Of a stretch of DNA of 64,000 nucleotides, positions 1 through 9,164 are shown one piece after another. Every line of letters starts with the position of its first letter. The first letter of the stretch is position 1. The stretch lies in assembly GCA_977006965.1 (NCBI GenBank), contig OZ345357.1, positions 2,170,001 through 2,234,000 on the forward strand. Direction: 5' to 3'. This stretch comes from Phymatolithon calcareum (taxonomy: Eukaryota > Rhodophyta > Florideophyceae > Hapalidiales). A program made the position numbers and the translations under genes. The notes under the pieces are model-generated. The model saw only the letters and a program-made list of their open reading frames with translations. It was not told the DNA's origin and did not search any database.

Positions 1-1046
1 GACTGTGAGCAAATGGATGCCGCATGTGCAACACCCCTTCCTTCAGGCGTCTCTGAGATCCTAGAGGAGAGGTCGAAGGATATACACGAAATATTTTCCC
101 TCACAGAGCACCACAAAGGGGTTTTCCCGAACTCGGCGCCAATCCGCGACGATTTGATCGAACCGTTCCATATCATTAACGTGGACCCTGACAAAGTGAA
201 CATCGGGACCACTGCACGTATCAAGCTAGAGCCGACAAAAAACCGTCTGCAGAACAGCAGATTGTTTGCTACCGCCAAGGACTCGAAGCGATACTCTTTA
301 GCTGAAACGTAATTACCGGAGTAATCACCGATTTCTCCGGTAATTACGTTTCAGCTAAAGAGTATCGCTTCGAGTCCTTGGCACGGCACACGGAAAAGGT
401 GGAGAAGAGCCGCGTTGTTGGAGATTACAAGTCGGCGCTATGCCAATTGAGCAAGGTGACTCTTCGTGTTCCAGGTGAATCGAGGGCATTTACAACCACG
501 ACGTACGAGAACCTGGGCAAGTTGATCACAGAGCTCATGTCGGAAGACAGGCAGGGACCAAGGTTTGCACGTTTTCGTGCGCAGCAGAAAAATGTGCACA
601 ATATGGCAATAAGAATCGTGTTTCGAGAAGAGCCCGGGTTGCTAAGGATGGAGCGCGAAAAGATGAAACGGATGAGTAAGAAGGAACTTTGTGCACAACG
701 GAGAGTTGTGTTTTTCGGGGCAGTCATGGTTATCTGTGGGCGGAGGGGTCCATGCACTCAAAAGCGCCTCTTGCGATCGCTAGCCCTGATGATTCCTGTG
801 GTTCTCACCGACGAGTTCAGAACATCTATGCGCTGTCACTTGTGCGGCTTTCGGCTGAGATAAGACAAAGGTCCAAGAGTGTTTCGTTGCAACAACAACC
901 GAGCGGACTTGGACAGCACTGGTACAGTGAAGAAGATCGACCGCGACGCCAATGCTGCAGAGAATATCCGCACTTGTGGACTTAAGGAGCTGCTGGGATT
1001 CCCACGTCCTCCGCATCTGACAAGAACCGGCTCCATTCCGTCCTAG
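1..1046 (+). pseudogene. Degenerate Fanzor (TnpB-like RuvC nuclease) relic
   Basis: This is a broken gene for a Fanzor-type protein, the eukaryotic relative of TnpB, whose family members are RNA-guided DNA nucleases carried by transposons. Three RuvC landmarks appear in order: a RuvC-I-like VDPDKVNI at about 181-204, a RuvC-II-like LTDEFRTS at 804-827 followed by a CHLCG zinc-ribbon knuckle, and a RuvC-III motif DRDANAAENI at 939-968. The left part (13-312) is in one frame. The right part is open from about 321 to a TAA at 861-863, then continues in the same frame to a stop at 1044-1046. The lesions are that single in-frame stop, a frame change at the inverted duplication 274-382, and DPD where DPG is usual in RuvC-I. 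The 5' end lies outside the window. The family call rests on the ordered motifs; decay makes activity very unlikely. Confidence 0.72.
274..382. repeat. 47-bp perfect inverted duplication inside the Fanzor relic
   Basis: Positions 274-320 and 336-382 are perfect reverse complements, and one more pair (321/335) extends the stem around a 13-nt loop. Read in the frame of the downstream part, the right arm gives a sensible stretch containing VSAKEYRFES, so the right arm is the original coding sequence and the left arm an inverted copy pasted in front of it. The left arm introduces a stop and shifts frame. It looks like a snap-back template-switch mutation rather than a transposon end. Confidence 0.9.
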
Positions 1047-1196
1047 ATTTTACTTCTGTAGTACATACTTTTCCGGTCATTATATCGTCGAGGGCACCAG
1101 TACCCTCTGGGGATCACTGGCAGTTTCGGCGGTGATACTGTACATTTGTACGGCCGTGATCAACAGACTCTGCTGCTATTAATTAAATTTTTAATT

Positions 1197-1290
1197 AATA
1201 ACGCGTAATACAATTACAATTTTTGAAAATGTAATTGTTTTTTGCGTTATTTATTAAAATTGTTTCACGGCAAAAAGCGCTATAGCGCTT
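1197..1290. repeat. AT-rich nested stem-loop and 16-bp palindrome 3' of the Fanzor relic
   Basis: AATAACGC at 1197-1204 pairs with GCGTTATT at 1244-1251, enclosing CAATTACA (1211-1218) paired with TGTAATTG (1230-1237). A perfect 16-bp palindrome, AAGCGCTATAGCGCTT, follows at 1275-1290. The flank 1047-1196 holds no gene. In the TnpB/Fanzor family the guide RNA usually lies at the 3' end of the element, so this could be an element end or RNA remnant, but the stem-loop is only suggestive. Confidence 0.5.
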
Positions 1291-1619
1291 CGCAAAAATT
1301 AGTTCGACCGCCACAGCGCCTGCTATGATACATGTAGCGGATTGCTCTACAGAGTCCTATGCAAAGTGCATTTTTCTCTGAAAACATGTTACTTTTCGCA
1401 TTTTTTCAAAGTATCATAATCGGATTTTACAGCCGGCGCCATGTCGCCTATAAATTGGAGCAGCACCACAATATCGGAGGACGGCCACCGCTAGGAGGGG
1501 ACCACTCCGGCCACCGCCGACGGCGGCGTAATGCCGTCTCGCGAACTTCAGTGATGCTCGCAGCCATCCGGACAGGCCTCGATGTTTTCTCCGAAATCGC
1601 GGCCGGACTAGTGGGCGCA

Positions 1620-1932
1620 TTCGCCTTCTTCAGCAGCGGAAGCGCCAACATCCTACGTGAAACCTCAATTTTGAAAATTGCTGATGTCGAACTTGGCTAT
1701 CGTTCAACAAGCAGTCCCGCAAATATACGAACTGCCCGATCGCGCTTTGGTACCGGTCCGAGATCTTTTGTTCAGTGCAATCGAATACGACGCAAACGTC
1801 GACTTGTACAGCGTGGACTGCCTGCTCGGAGAATTTCTAATAGGCAATCCGCCCCTCCCGGTCAGTGACGAATTGACAAGATCTATTTCATCTTTGAGAC
1901 TCCGATGCCCCAATAAGAGCTGTATAGCCTAA
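1620..1932 (+). pseudogene. CDK-type protein kinase C-lobe relic
   Basis: This is a fragment of a cyclin-dependent-kinase-like kinase. From about 1647 one frame reads ANILRETSILKIADVELGYR, matching the kinase stretch (P/S)-N-I-L...LKIADFGL, with DFG decayed to DVE. The second frame from 1678 reads IEYDANVDLYSVDCLLGEFL, matching the CDK segment around VDxWSxGCxxxE after the activation loop. The two halves lie in different frames, so at least one frameshift separates them, and no N-lobe was found. The open stretch at 1359-1640 upstream is not recognisable. The fragment abuts the Fanzor relic. It is a pseudogene; the exact CDK class cannot be told. Confidence 0.55.
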
Positions 1933-2698
1933 GTTTCGGCTCTGGCTGGGACTGGAGGCTGTCCCGGTCGGTGATTTAAGTCGTCGCGAAGGGAGCGTGC
2001 TTGGACAATACACTCTCAGGGCTATTTAGCAAAACTCGATCCGGACAATAGACTCACTGACAACGATCACAAACCGTAATTTTCAAATTTACCATGGTGA
2101 AGAAGGATGTAGGCGCTCTTGCCATTGCTGGAGGCGGCCATTGCGTTCACATTGCCAGCTGCGGCCTTGGAGAGTGCGCTGGGGCCTGTGTGGATGTCTG
2201 GAATGGGAACATCGCATCGAGCTCTACGCGGGCGGCGGTGTAAGTTATGCATCCCTAACTTTAGAATAAAACATCTGCTACAGTTCTTTCTTGGCTTCCC
2301 CCCCTTTCGCTTTCGTAGCGACAATGCTACATAGGTTTGCGCAGGAGACTTTGTTATATAGAAGACGGCGCACAACCTTTACTCGATTTGTGCAGAAACC
2401 AATACCACTGCCTGTATTTGCAAAAATGAATAAGGCATGTCCGCATGCGCATTCAGGGCGGGCGCAACACATTGAGAGACCTCAACTCACTGACTTCTGG
2501 AGTTTGCGCTACCATAAAGCAAATGGGCTCACAGTAGTCGTCCGTGCGCGCTCCTCTTTTACTATCCTCTATCGCTGGCCAAGGTGATCAGAATAACACT
2601 TCTCATGACATTAGTCCATCCACTGCCTCCGCTTGCTTCCCATTTTCCTCTGCTATTCTTAATTGTGCTATAACTATGTGGCCTTATCCTACAGCTCT
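1933..2698. other. Intergenic, no gene seen
   Basis: No coherent coding signal or repeat was found between the kinase relic and the 3' end of the oxidoreductase gene. Short open frames here have no recognisable composition or motifs. Confidence 0.5.
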
Positions 2699-3853
2699 TC
2701 AATATTGCCCACACTCAAGCTCGAAATCTGTCAAAAGCTCTGAAATTGCTACTACACGATTTTCCTTGATGCTGAGCTGCGCAGCGACACCTATGGCGAC
2801 CGCCAGGAGGCCCTGGTGCAGTCCAGCCGTACTAGAAATATCCGTCCCGGTTCCGTTGGCGAGGTTGCGAACGACATCGAGAATATCAAGATGCTCGAGG
2901 TAAGAGCTCCCATGGTGATGACCCTTGTACTTGATGCGGTCATCATCGACAATTTCCACAATGACATTGGCAAGTCCTTGCTTTCCGCGTATTCCAGTAC
3001 GAACTTCGAGTTGTGGCAAAAAGGCCTCTAATTTTCCCTTATTACCGACGATGACAACTTCTTCCTGGGCGTGACTGGCTTCGGCAAACATGCACAGGTC
3101 TAACATCGCCCTGCGACCTTCGCTATAGTTCACAACGACATACGCGTTATCCAAAATGTCAGGTGTCTTTCCACTATAAGATTCTGTCAAATGGTTGACG
3201 TCCTGCGCCCCTGACGCAAACACGCTGACAGGACTTCGACCTGCAAAAATGCGATTGAAGAGGTCGAAGAAATGGCATGTCTTCTCCACCAGCGTTCCCC
3301 CTGAGTTCTTGTTGAATCTATTCCAGTCGCGAACTTTTTTCAGAAATGGAAATCGATGCTCCCGTATTCCGCACATGATCGGAGACCCTATGAGGCCCTT
3401 TCTTGCATCCCCAATGATGCGAGAGATTGGTGGCATATAACTGTACTCCAGACCAACAAATGTCATTCCAGTGCGCGTTTTTGCCGCTTCAGTGACTATG
3501 CGGCAATGTTCAATGGTTATGCACAAAGGCTTCTCGACAAGGAAGTGCATTTCGTCAGGTCCGTTCTTGAATGCAGTCATCAAAATTTCAAAATGAGTAT
3601 GGTTCGGAGTTGAGATAATTGTTACATCGCAGACGCTTGGGCTTGCGGTGACCAAATCGTGCACATCAGTGAACGATTTGATTTCGGCCCAATTGTCGGT
3701 CTCTTCTTTCAGCATCGCCTCACATGCGGCTATGGACTTCGGGTGATCGTCGACGATTGCAGTTACAATTGCTCCATCCATGGCAAGTAAATTTCGAATG
3801 TGCTCAATTCCCATCAGGCCAGCTCCAACGATACCATATCGCACCGGCTTCAT
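2699..3853 (-). CDS. Gfo/Idh/MocA-family NAD(P)-dependent oxidoreductase
   Basis: This 384-residue protein, with an ATG at 3853, belongs to the Gfo/Idh/MocA family of cytosolic dehydrogenases that oxidise or reduce sugars, inositols and related polyols using NAD(P). The N-terminal Rossmann fold starts at once with GIVGAGLMG (residues 7-15, the GxGxxG dinucleotide loop). STPNHTH (81-87) and the family hallmark EKP (107-109, with Lys108) follow. The C-terminal substrate half carries GGTLVEKTCHFFD with His194 in the usual position after the paired glycines. Length is typical and no lesion is seen. There is no targeting peptide because the Rossmann strand begins at residue 5. The family is certain; the substrate is unknown. 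Confidence 0.9.
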   Translation of the reverse strand: MKPVRYGIVGAGLMGIEHIRNLLAMDGAIVTAIVDDHPKSIAACEAMLKEETDNWAEIKSFTDVHDLVTASPSVCDVTIISTPNHTHFEILMTAFKNGPDEMHFLVEKPLCITIEHCRIVTEAAKTRTGMTFVGLEYSYMPPISRIIGDARKGLIGSPIMCGIREHRFPFLKKVRDWNRFNKNSGGTLVEKTCHFFDLFNRIFAGRSPVSVFASGAQDVNHLTESYSGKTPDILDNAYVVVNYSEGRRAMLDLCMFAEASHAQEEVVIVGNKGKLEAFLPQLEVRTGIRGKQGLANVIVEIVDDDRIKYKGHHHGSSYLEHLDILDVVRNLANGTGTDISSTAGLHQGLLAVAIGVAAQLSIKENRVVAISELLTDFELECGQY

Positions 3854-5065
3854 TATTGCGGAGCGACTGCTTGGCTTCCGATCGAGGCCTTCTTGGTGCT
3901 GCGCGCTTTGGTGCTTCGTTTAGGTATTGCTTTAGTAGGTCGAAGAAGGACCCCTGTCTGCTGCAATACACATTCTGAGCGATCTCAGTCAATCCGAGAT
4001 ATGTCGAGAGCGAACCACATCATAGTAAGAGCTGGAATACGTACGCGGTAGATCTTATATTCCAGATTTAGATTACGAATACGTGTGGAACATGCAAACG
4101 AGACATGTGACTTGTCTGGCAGTGAGGCGTCTGAAGTGTTTGCAGGAGTCAATATAGACAGCACATCAGGGTCAGGGGGCACCATCAATTGTGAAGTGAG
4201 ATGATCACGACAGCCTCCACTTCTTGCGCCTGCCTCCACTGTCCTGCTGACGGCTGCAATGGTTCACCTCCGACGCGTGCGCCTTTTGTCGGTTAACTAA
4301 AGAAAACGCCAATGAGCAACAAGATGTCCTATTTTCGCTTGTCGTTGGTGACTTCGCCGATCCGCAGCTCAAAAATCACATACACAATTGGCCAATTTTG
4401 ACACGATCTTTGCGTGTCTCCCTGGGGATTGAAGAAATCGCCACCGCGGAACCATCATGGTCGATCCATCCGTTTTGGACGAATTGAAGTAGAGCCTTGA
4501 TCGCATCTGAAACAGAATATTCGGTTCCTAGGTACACTGATGGAAAGAGACTCGTGGGGCACCATACTTATGCATTCATTTTTTCCGACGAGTCGCTCGC
4601 CGGGACAAACATTAAGACTCAACCGGTAGAGTTCCACGCTGTTATGGCCTCGCGTTTGGTTCGCGCGATTCGACCCACAGGCCCACTTTGACTAAATGGT
4701 GGGCGACTAGTCTCCCCACGATGGATCGGCAATTGTGGCCAACATTTCCAAGACGAATGCAACTTGAGGAGTAACTAAATGGACTGGTTGGAGATCCACT
4801 GTATTCAGTACTTTAATCCCGTCCTTCTTCATTGCTTCGACGTCGCAGAGGGGTTTAACCTTGTGAGCAGTAGCACTTGAAGTGATGAAAATGATTCCAT
4901 GGAGCAATAAGACTAACGACCAAGCCCACGTTCAACATCGATACTTCCGGCGCGCCCATGTTGGACTGATAATTCAAAGTGCGGTGCTGACTCCATTGCG
5001 CAGTTGGGGAGTGCGCAAAATTGTTATGGTACCGCAAGAGGAACGGGGACACGTTAACCACGATT
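3854..5065. other. Intergenic stretch without a recognised gene
   Basis: About 1.2 kb lies between two minus-strand genes. Minus-strand open frames at 4707-4907 and 4855-5112 could be 3' exons of the upstream tether gene, but no convincing donor site precedes that gene's stop codon. I therefore see no supported feature here. Confidence 0.4.
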
Positions 5066-7303
5066 TTATATCGTCCTGCATCGTTCATTTGCAGCTCGCG
5101 AAACAGCTTCAAAAATATCTACGGCTTCCAACCACATGCCTACATCACCGACAATTCGATCCACAGACGTTTTCTTCTCGAGTGTTATACTGCTCAAACG
5201 AATGCATTGCACCCAATTTCCTGCGATACGATGAACCACTCCGCCTGAATCCAGACTTTCATCAGAAGGCAGGCTGATACCATTTCCCTTTCTTCGTGCG
5301 CCGGGTACATGTTTCCAAACTTCGAGCAAATTGCTGTTAGGCGCAGGATATTCATCAACTTCCTGTCGTCCCATCTTAAGCAAATCGATGATTTGTGCCG
5401 CAACAGAGGCACCGTCAACAAAACGATCTAGGTAACTATCGGAGTTCTTCGGCAAAATGAACTTCCGGAAGATGTCGCTTGCGTCGTCGACCAGCCTCGT
5501 CATAAAATCACCCTGAAGCATTTCCGCTGCTTCGCCAAGAGACTTTGACAAAGACGGATTTCTCAACACGCCCCCGAGCTCATTGCACATAAAAGCCGTG
5601 CGAAGAAGCGCACGACAGTAAACATTCGTCTTCGCCTTGCGGTGAGTAAAATCACTGCCTATTTGCACTACAAGTCCAGCAATGTCCACCTCAATGCTGT
5701 TGTGAAATACCGAATCCGCTCGCAAGCTCTGTATAGCATCTGTCCCGACCTCAGCTGTCACCAGGACGTCCTCAGTATCGTCGAAAGAGAGCTCTTCTAG
5801 TAAGCAGTTGCATTTCTCCACAAGTTCTTGAACTGCAGACACAACGCTTCGGAGCTTTGCAACAGTTGGGAGAGTGTCTCGAGTTCCATACATAACATCT
5901 TCATTTTCACCTTCCCCTTCGTCGAACTCAGAAAATAGAGCTCTATCAACCACTGACTTGATCTGGACGGTCACGTTCCCTGATATTGCTTGTTGCACTT
6001 GCGCACAAATAGAGTCACAAAGTGTGCCGATGATAACGGGTACTTGACCAAGAGATGTTCCTGAACTACCAGCATCAATCTGACTTGCCTTGCGCGCTAA
6101 TGATACACTCTCTTTGAAGCCGGCAACATCGTCAACAGAAAAACTGTCGACATCCACGGCGGCTTGCCCAAGTGGGAATATATCGCTCGTGCTTTCGCCA
6201 GGGGCATTTGCCAATGCCCTACGCACCGCAGTGCCAATATGCTCATCGACAGTGCTCGACATCCATAGCGTGAACGCATCCGAGGAGAGAATGGAGTCTT
6301 CAGAATAACTTTCTCCAGCCATTTTCTTGCTACATGCAACAAAGCAGTCATCTCCACGAAATACATCGTCATACGCCGCGCTTATGCATTTGATGTCTTC
6401 CAGCATGACATTGGCCGCGTGCCGAAGATGAAAAGCAGCGAGAGATAACTTAGACCGTGAGGCAATTCGAATTACCTCGCTTGAAGGTTTCTTGCTTTGC
6501 AGAATAGCTTCACCAGTGTTCAAAAAGAAGGTGCGTAAATTCTCGTCAGAGATTCGTAAATAAATCCGTATGCGCATAACATCAGCCAAGCTTAATCCCT
6601 CAAGAGAACCATGTTCTTCTCGCAATTGACTGTGCAATTCCGTTACCACATCCGAAATAGCAGTAGACAACTGTGCATGCGCTTCTGCAAAACTCTGATC
6701 ATGACTGGATAGTCGCTCGAGTTGTGGAGCGATAATGGAGCATCGGTGGGCCGTCAGGAACAATCGATCTCTGGCACGTTGCGGATCAGTGCAAAGCTCG
6801 GTGAGTTCAGAAAATTGATCCGGTAATAGTTTCGCTAACAAACCTGCAGCACGAAAAAGAAGCATGACTCGGCGTGATTCTTCAAGGTTCTCTATTTTCT
6901 CGCGCATCGGTTGCATTTCGGCGGAAATCTGTTTGCATTTTTGGCAAGCGCTTGCGATTCCTTGTATTGCACCATTATTGTCCTTACCCAATGCACTGGT
7001 GATCTTCGTGATTTTGCTGCACTCTACCGCCGCCTCGTCAAGTTGAGCATAGCAGTTTTTGACAGAACCGTGAAGAGAACGCTCAATCCTTTCGGCGTCA
7101 TTGCGAATTTTAGTCGAGGTCCTGACCAATTGAGCGAGAGGAAGGCGCTTTATCAGATCGTTCGCCGCCCACGAGCCGTCCTCAGACGATTGCACGTTCG
7201 GAGTTCCAGGAGAAGATAAAATACGAGGGTTCTCGTTGTTGTGTTGCAGTCCGTAGTACGCAGACAGTCGCGGATTTCGAGGCCGCCGTGCTACTGGCTC
7301 CAT
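5066..7303 (-). CDS. Vps51/COG1-like vesicle tethering complex subunit
   Basis: This uninterrupted ORF of 745 residues starts with an ATG at 7303. The N-terminal ~170 residues form an amphipathic helical stretch beginning LIKRLPLAQLVRTSTKIRNDAE and running through a coiled-coil-like segment to RAAGLLAKLLPDQFSEL. This resembles the N-terminal region shared by Vps51 and COG1-type subunits of the CATCHR tethers (GARP/EARP and COG), which capture transport vesicles at the Golgi or endosomes. The rest is helix-rich with acidic patches and has no enzyme motif. Length fits Vps51 (about 780 in animals). It is transcribed divergently from TAB2, leaving about 380 bp between their start codons. COG1 or an exocyst/Dor1-like subunit are alternatives. 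Confidence 0.5.
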   Translation of the reverse strand: MEPVARRPRNPRLSAYYGLQHNNENPRILSSPGTPNVQSSEDGSWAANDLIKRLPLAQLVRTSTKIRNDAERIERSLHGSVKNCYAQLDEAAVECSKITKITSALGKDNNGAIQGIASACQKCKQISAEMQPMREKIENLEESRRVMLLFRAAGLLAKLLPDQFSELTELCTDPQRARDRLFLTAHRCSIIAPQLERLSSHDQSFAEAHAQLSTAISDVVTELHSQLREEHGSLEGLSLADVMRIRIYLRISDENLRTFFLNTGEAILQSKKPSSEVIRIASRSKLSLAAFHLRHAANVMLEDIKCISAAYDDVFRGDDCFVACSKKMAGESYSEDSILSSDAFTLWMSSTVDEHIGTAVRRALANAPGESTSDIFPLGQAAVDVDSFSVDDVAGFKESVSLARKASQIDAGSSGTSLGQVPVIIGTLCDSICAQVQQAISGNVTVQIKSVVDRALFSEFDEGEGENEDVMYGTRDTLPTVAKLRSVVSAVQELVEKCNCLLEELSFDDTEDVLVTAEVGTDAIQSLRADSVFHNSIEVDIAGLVVQIGSDFTHRKAKTNVYCRALLRTAFMCNELGGVLRNPSLSKSLGEAAEMLQGDFMTRLVDDASDIFRKFILPKNSDSYLDRFVDGASVAAQIIDLLKMGRQEVDEYPAPNSNLLEVWKHVPGARRKGNGISLPSDESLDSGGVVHRIAGNWVQCIRLSSITLEKKTSVDRIVGDVGMWLEAVDIFEAVSRAANERCRTI

Positions 7304-7686
7304 TTTTGCTTTTTTTCTGGTAACACTAGCAGTTGACTTGGCGCGGAGATCCCTTCAGAATTGGTTTGCGTAAGTCAAGGCGTCATCGACTCGAGCAAAA
7401 TTGACGCTCGGTGTCATCTTGCGTAGCATTTGTCTCCAGGAGGCGCATTGTAGTTTTTGTTTCGCCTGCAACTACCGTTCTTGTATGAAACGAATAGTCC
7501 TTGATTTCTACATAATTTTACTGCCATTGCTGGACAAATGCCTGTACAGTGTATCGACTGAATACACTACAGGATTTCATACAGAGTACGCTGTGGAAAA
7601 CCCAATCCTATTCCTCCACGTCTACAGGTTGCAAAACGAGATCTCCAACTCCACGCGTATTGCACATTGGAGCGCGCCCAAGCTCA

Positions 7687-8793
7687 ATGAACGACCGTGC
7701 TCAGCAGAATGCAATAAGTCCCGTGTGTGCAGTTTGTCAGCGCTTCGAGCCTCTACAAAATTGTTCACAAATGGCATTCACGCACTCTGTGTCCGTGAGC
7801 ACAACAAGATGGATGCCTTCGAAATCTGAGCGTTTCAAATGCCGCCGACGAAAAAACTTCTTGTTTCAGGCCGCACCGTCGTTCGAAAAACGATGCATGA
7901 TGACATCTCAATCTCCGCGGGCGTCAAGTGCTGTCCCCTTGGCGCCAAAAGTGTCTGACATTTGGGAGCTAGATTTTTACGCTCGTCCAGTAATGGGAAT
8001 CGATGGGAAGAAGTTGTGGGAGTTAATCATTACCGACACTACGGGATCTTTTGAGCACGTTGAAGCCATTCCTAACTCTCTCGTCAACTCAAGGGAATTG
8101 AAGGAACGGATACAAGCAGTCATTGATTCCGCACCAGTTAAGCCGACCATCATTCGATTTTTCAGAATGCAAATGCGAAACATGATCTCTATCGCGCTTT
8201 CGGAAATTGATGTCCAAGTACGCCCTTCCCGTAGAACTTATGCGCTTTTGCAAGCAATTAAGTATAGGGAGCAAAGAGTGTATCCGGAAATGCCGGGATT
8301 TAAGGCTTCTCTCATGACTCAGCCCGCATCGTTCTCAGGACCTGATCTCGCCATGACGCAGCGATTGCCGGACGCGCTGCGCTGTGACAGTTTTTCATTT
8401 GCGTCATTTCCTCTTGCCCAACTCCAAGATTTTTTCGCAGCAGCAGACCCAAAGGAGTACTTTGGAGAACAGTGTCTCGTGGACCCGTCAATAGAAGGAG
8501 AAGCACTCATCCCCGGTCTCGTGATATACTCAACGAGGGCACCTGCAATGGCAGGCTGGATGAGTGGCGTGGAGCTGGCGGCTGTTCAAGCCAAGCTTGA
8601 AAAGCAGGAAATTATTCTGGAGTGCGGGCTGGACACTCGGTATAAGTTTGCAGCCATTACCAAAGATATACGCGACGAGGCGAAATCATTTCAGGCGAAT
8701 AAGAAGAATGTGGAAGGCCTTCATTTTCTCGCCATCCAAAAGAATGACACGTCGGATGAAATTGATGGACTGTGGTTAGTATGTGACCTCTAA
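7687..8793 (+). CDS. TAB2: TAB2/ATAB2-like chloroplast RNA-binding translation factor
   Basis: The mature part opens with IWELDFYARPV...DGKKLWELIITD, the signature of the TAB2/ATAB2 (DUF1092) family, which in Chlamydomonas and Arabidopsis binds the psaB 5' leader and promotes photosystem I translation. The ending FLAIQKNDTSDEIDGLWLVCDL also fits. In-frame ATGs lie at 7687 (368 residues) and 7771 (340 residues). The 7771 start gives MAFTHSVSVSTTRW and a Ser/Arg/Lys-rich leader of about 64 residues before the domain, a good plastid transit peptide. The frame is open further upstream without an ATG. Presence of this gene is the main sign that the organism is photosynthetic. Confidence 0.85.
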   Translation: MNDRAQQNAISPVCAVCQRFEPLQNCSQMAFTHSVSVSTTRWMPSKSERFKCRRRKNFLFQAAPSFEKRCMMTSQSPRASSAVPLAPKVSDIWELDFYARPVMGIDGKKLWELIITDTTGSFEHVEAIPNSLVNSRELKERIQAVIDSAPVKPTIIRFFRMQMRNMISIALSEIDVQVRPSRRTYALLQAIKYREQRVYPEMPGFKASLMTQPASFSGPDLAMTQRLPDALRCDSFSFASFPLAQLQDFFAAADPKEYFGEQCLVDPSIEGEALIPGLVIYSTRAPAMAGWMSGVELAAVQAKLEKQEIILECGLDTRYKFAAITKDIRDEAKSFQANKKNVEGLHFLAIQKNDTSDEIDGLWLVCDL

Positions 8794-9164
8794 CCTCGCT
8801 TGGTTTCCCCATCGACATAGTCGCAAGGCCATGGTCTTGCGATAAGGCAAGTCCTTGTGAAGTATCTATAAACTAAAAACCTTTAGTTCATGCAAACTCC
8901 GTTGCCGCCCTCTTATTATCAACGGCGAGTAGGTACCATTCCTGGCAGTCACTACAGTACCGACAAAGTTTGTATAGACCAACGAGTTGCATTGAAGAGA
9001 TGACGAATATGCATCTCATATCATACCATTTTTCTATTTAATCACTCACGTGACCGTGCCCTCCACGTCGGTCAACCGCGTCTTATCTTTGCCGCCGACG
9101 ACACTGCGGCCCGCACTCATGCACATCCAAGCCACGCTTGGCCTCCACGACCGGGCACGCTGAC
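8794..9164. other. Short intergenic region between TAB2 and RPC6
   Basis: The region has no ORF of interest and separates two tandem plus-strand genes. A short upstream ATG at 9119 is out of frame with RPC6. Confidence 0.4.

Noticed and set aside
1359-1640. Open frame upstream of the kinase relic as a kinase N-lobe
   Set aside because: No glycine-rich loop, VAIK lysine or HRD motif is present.
4707-5112. Minus-strand frames as possible 3' exons of the Vps51/COG1-like gene
   Set aside because: No donor site precedes the gene's stop codon, and the peptide shows no match to the family tail.
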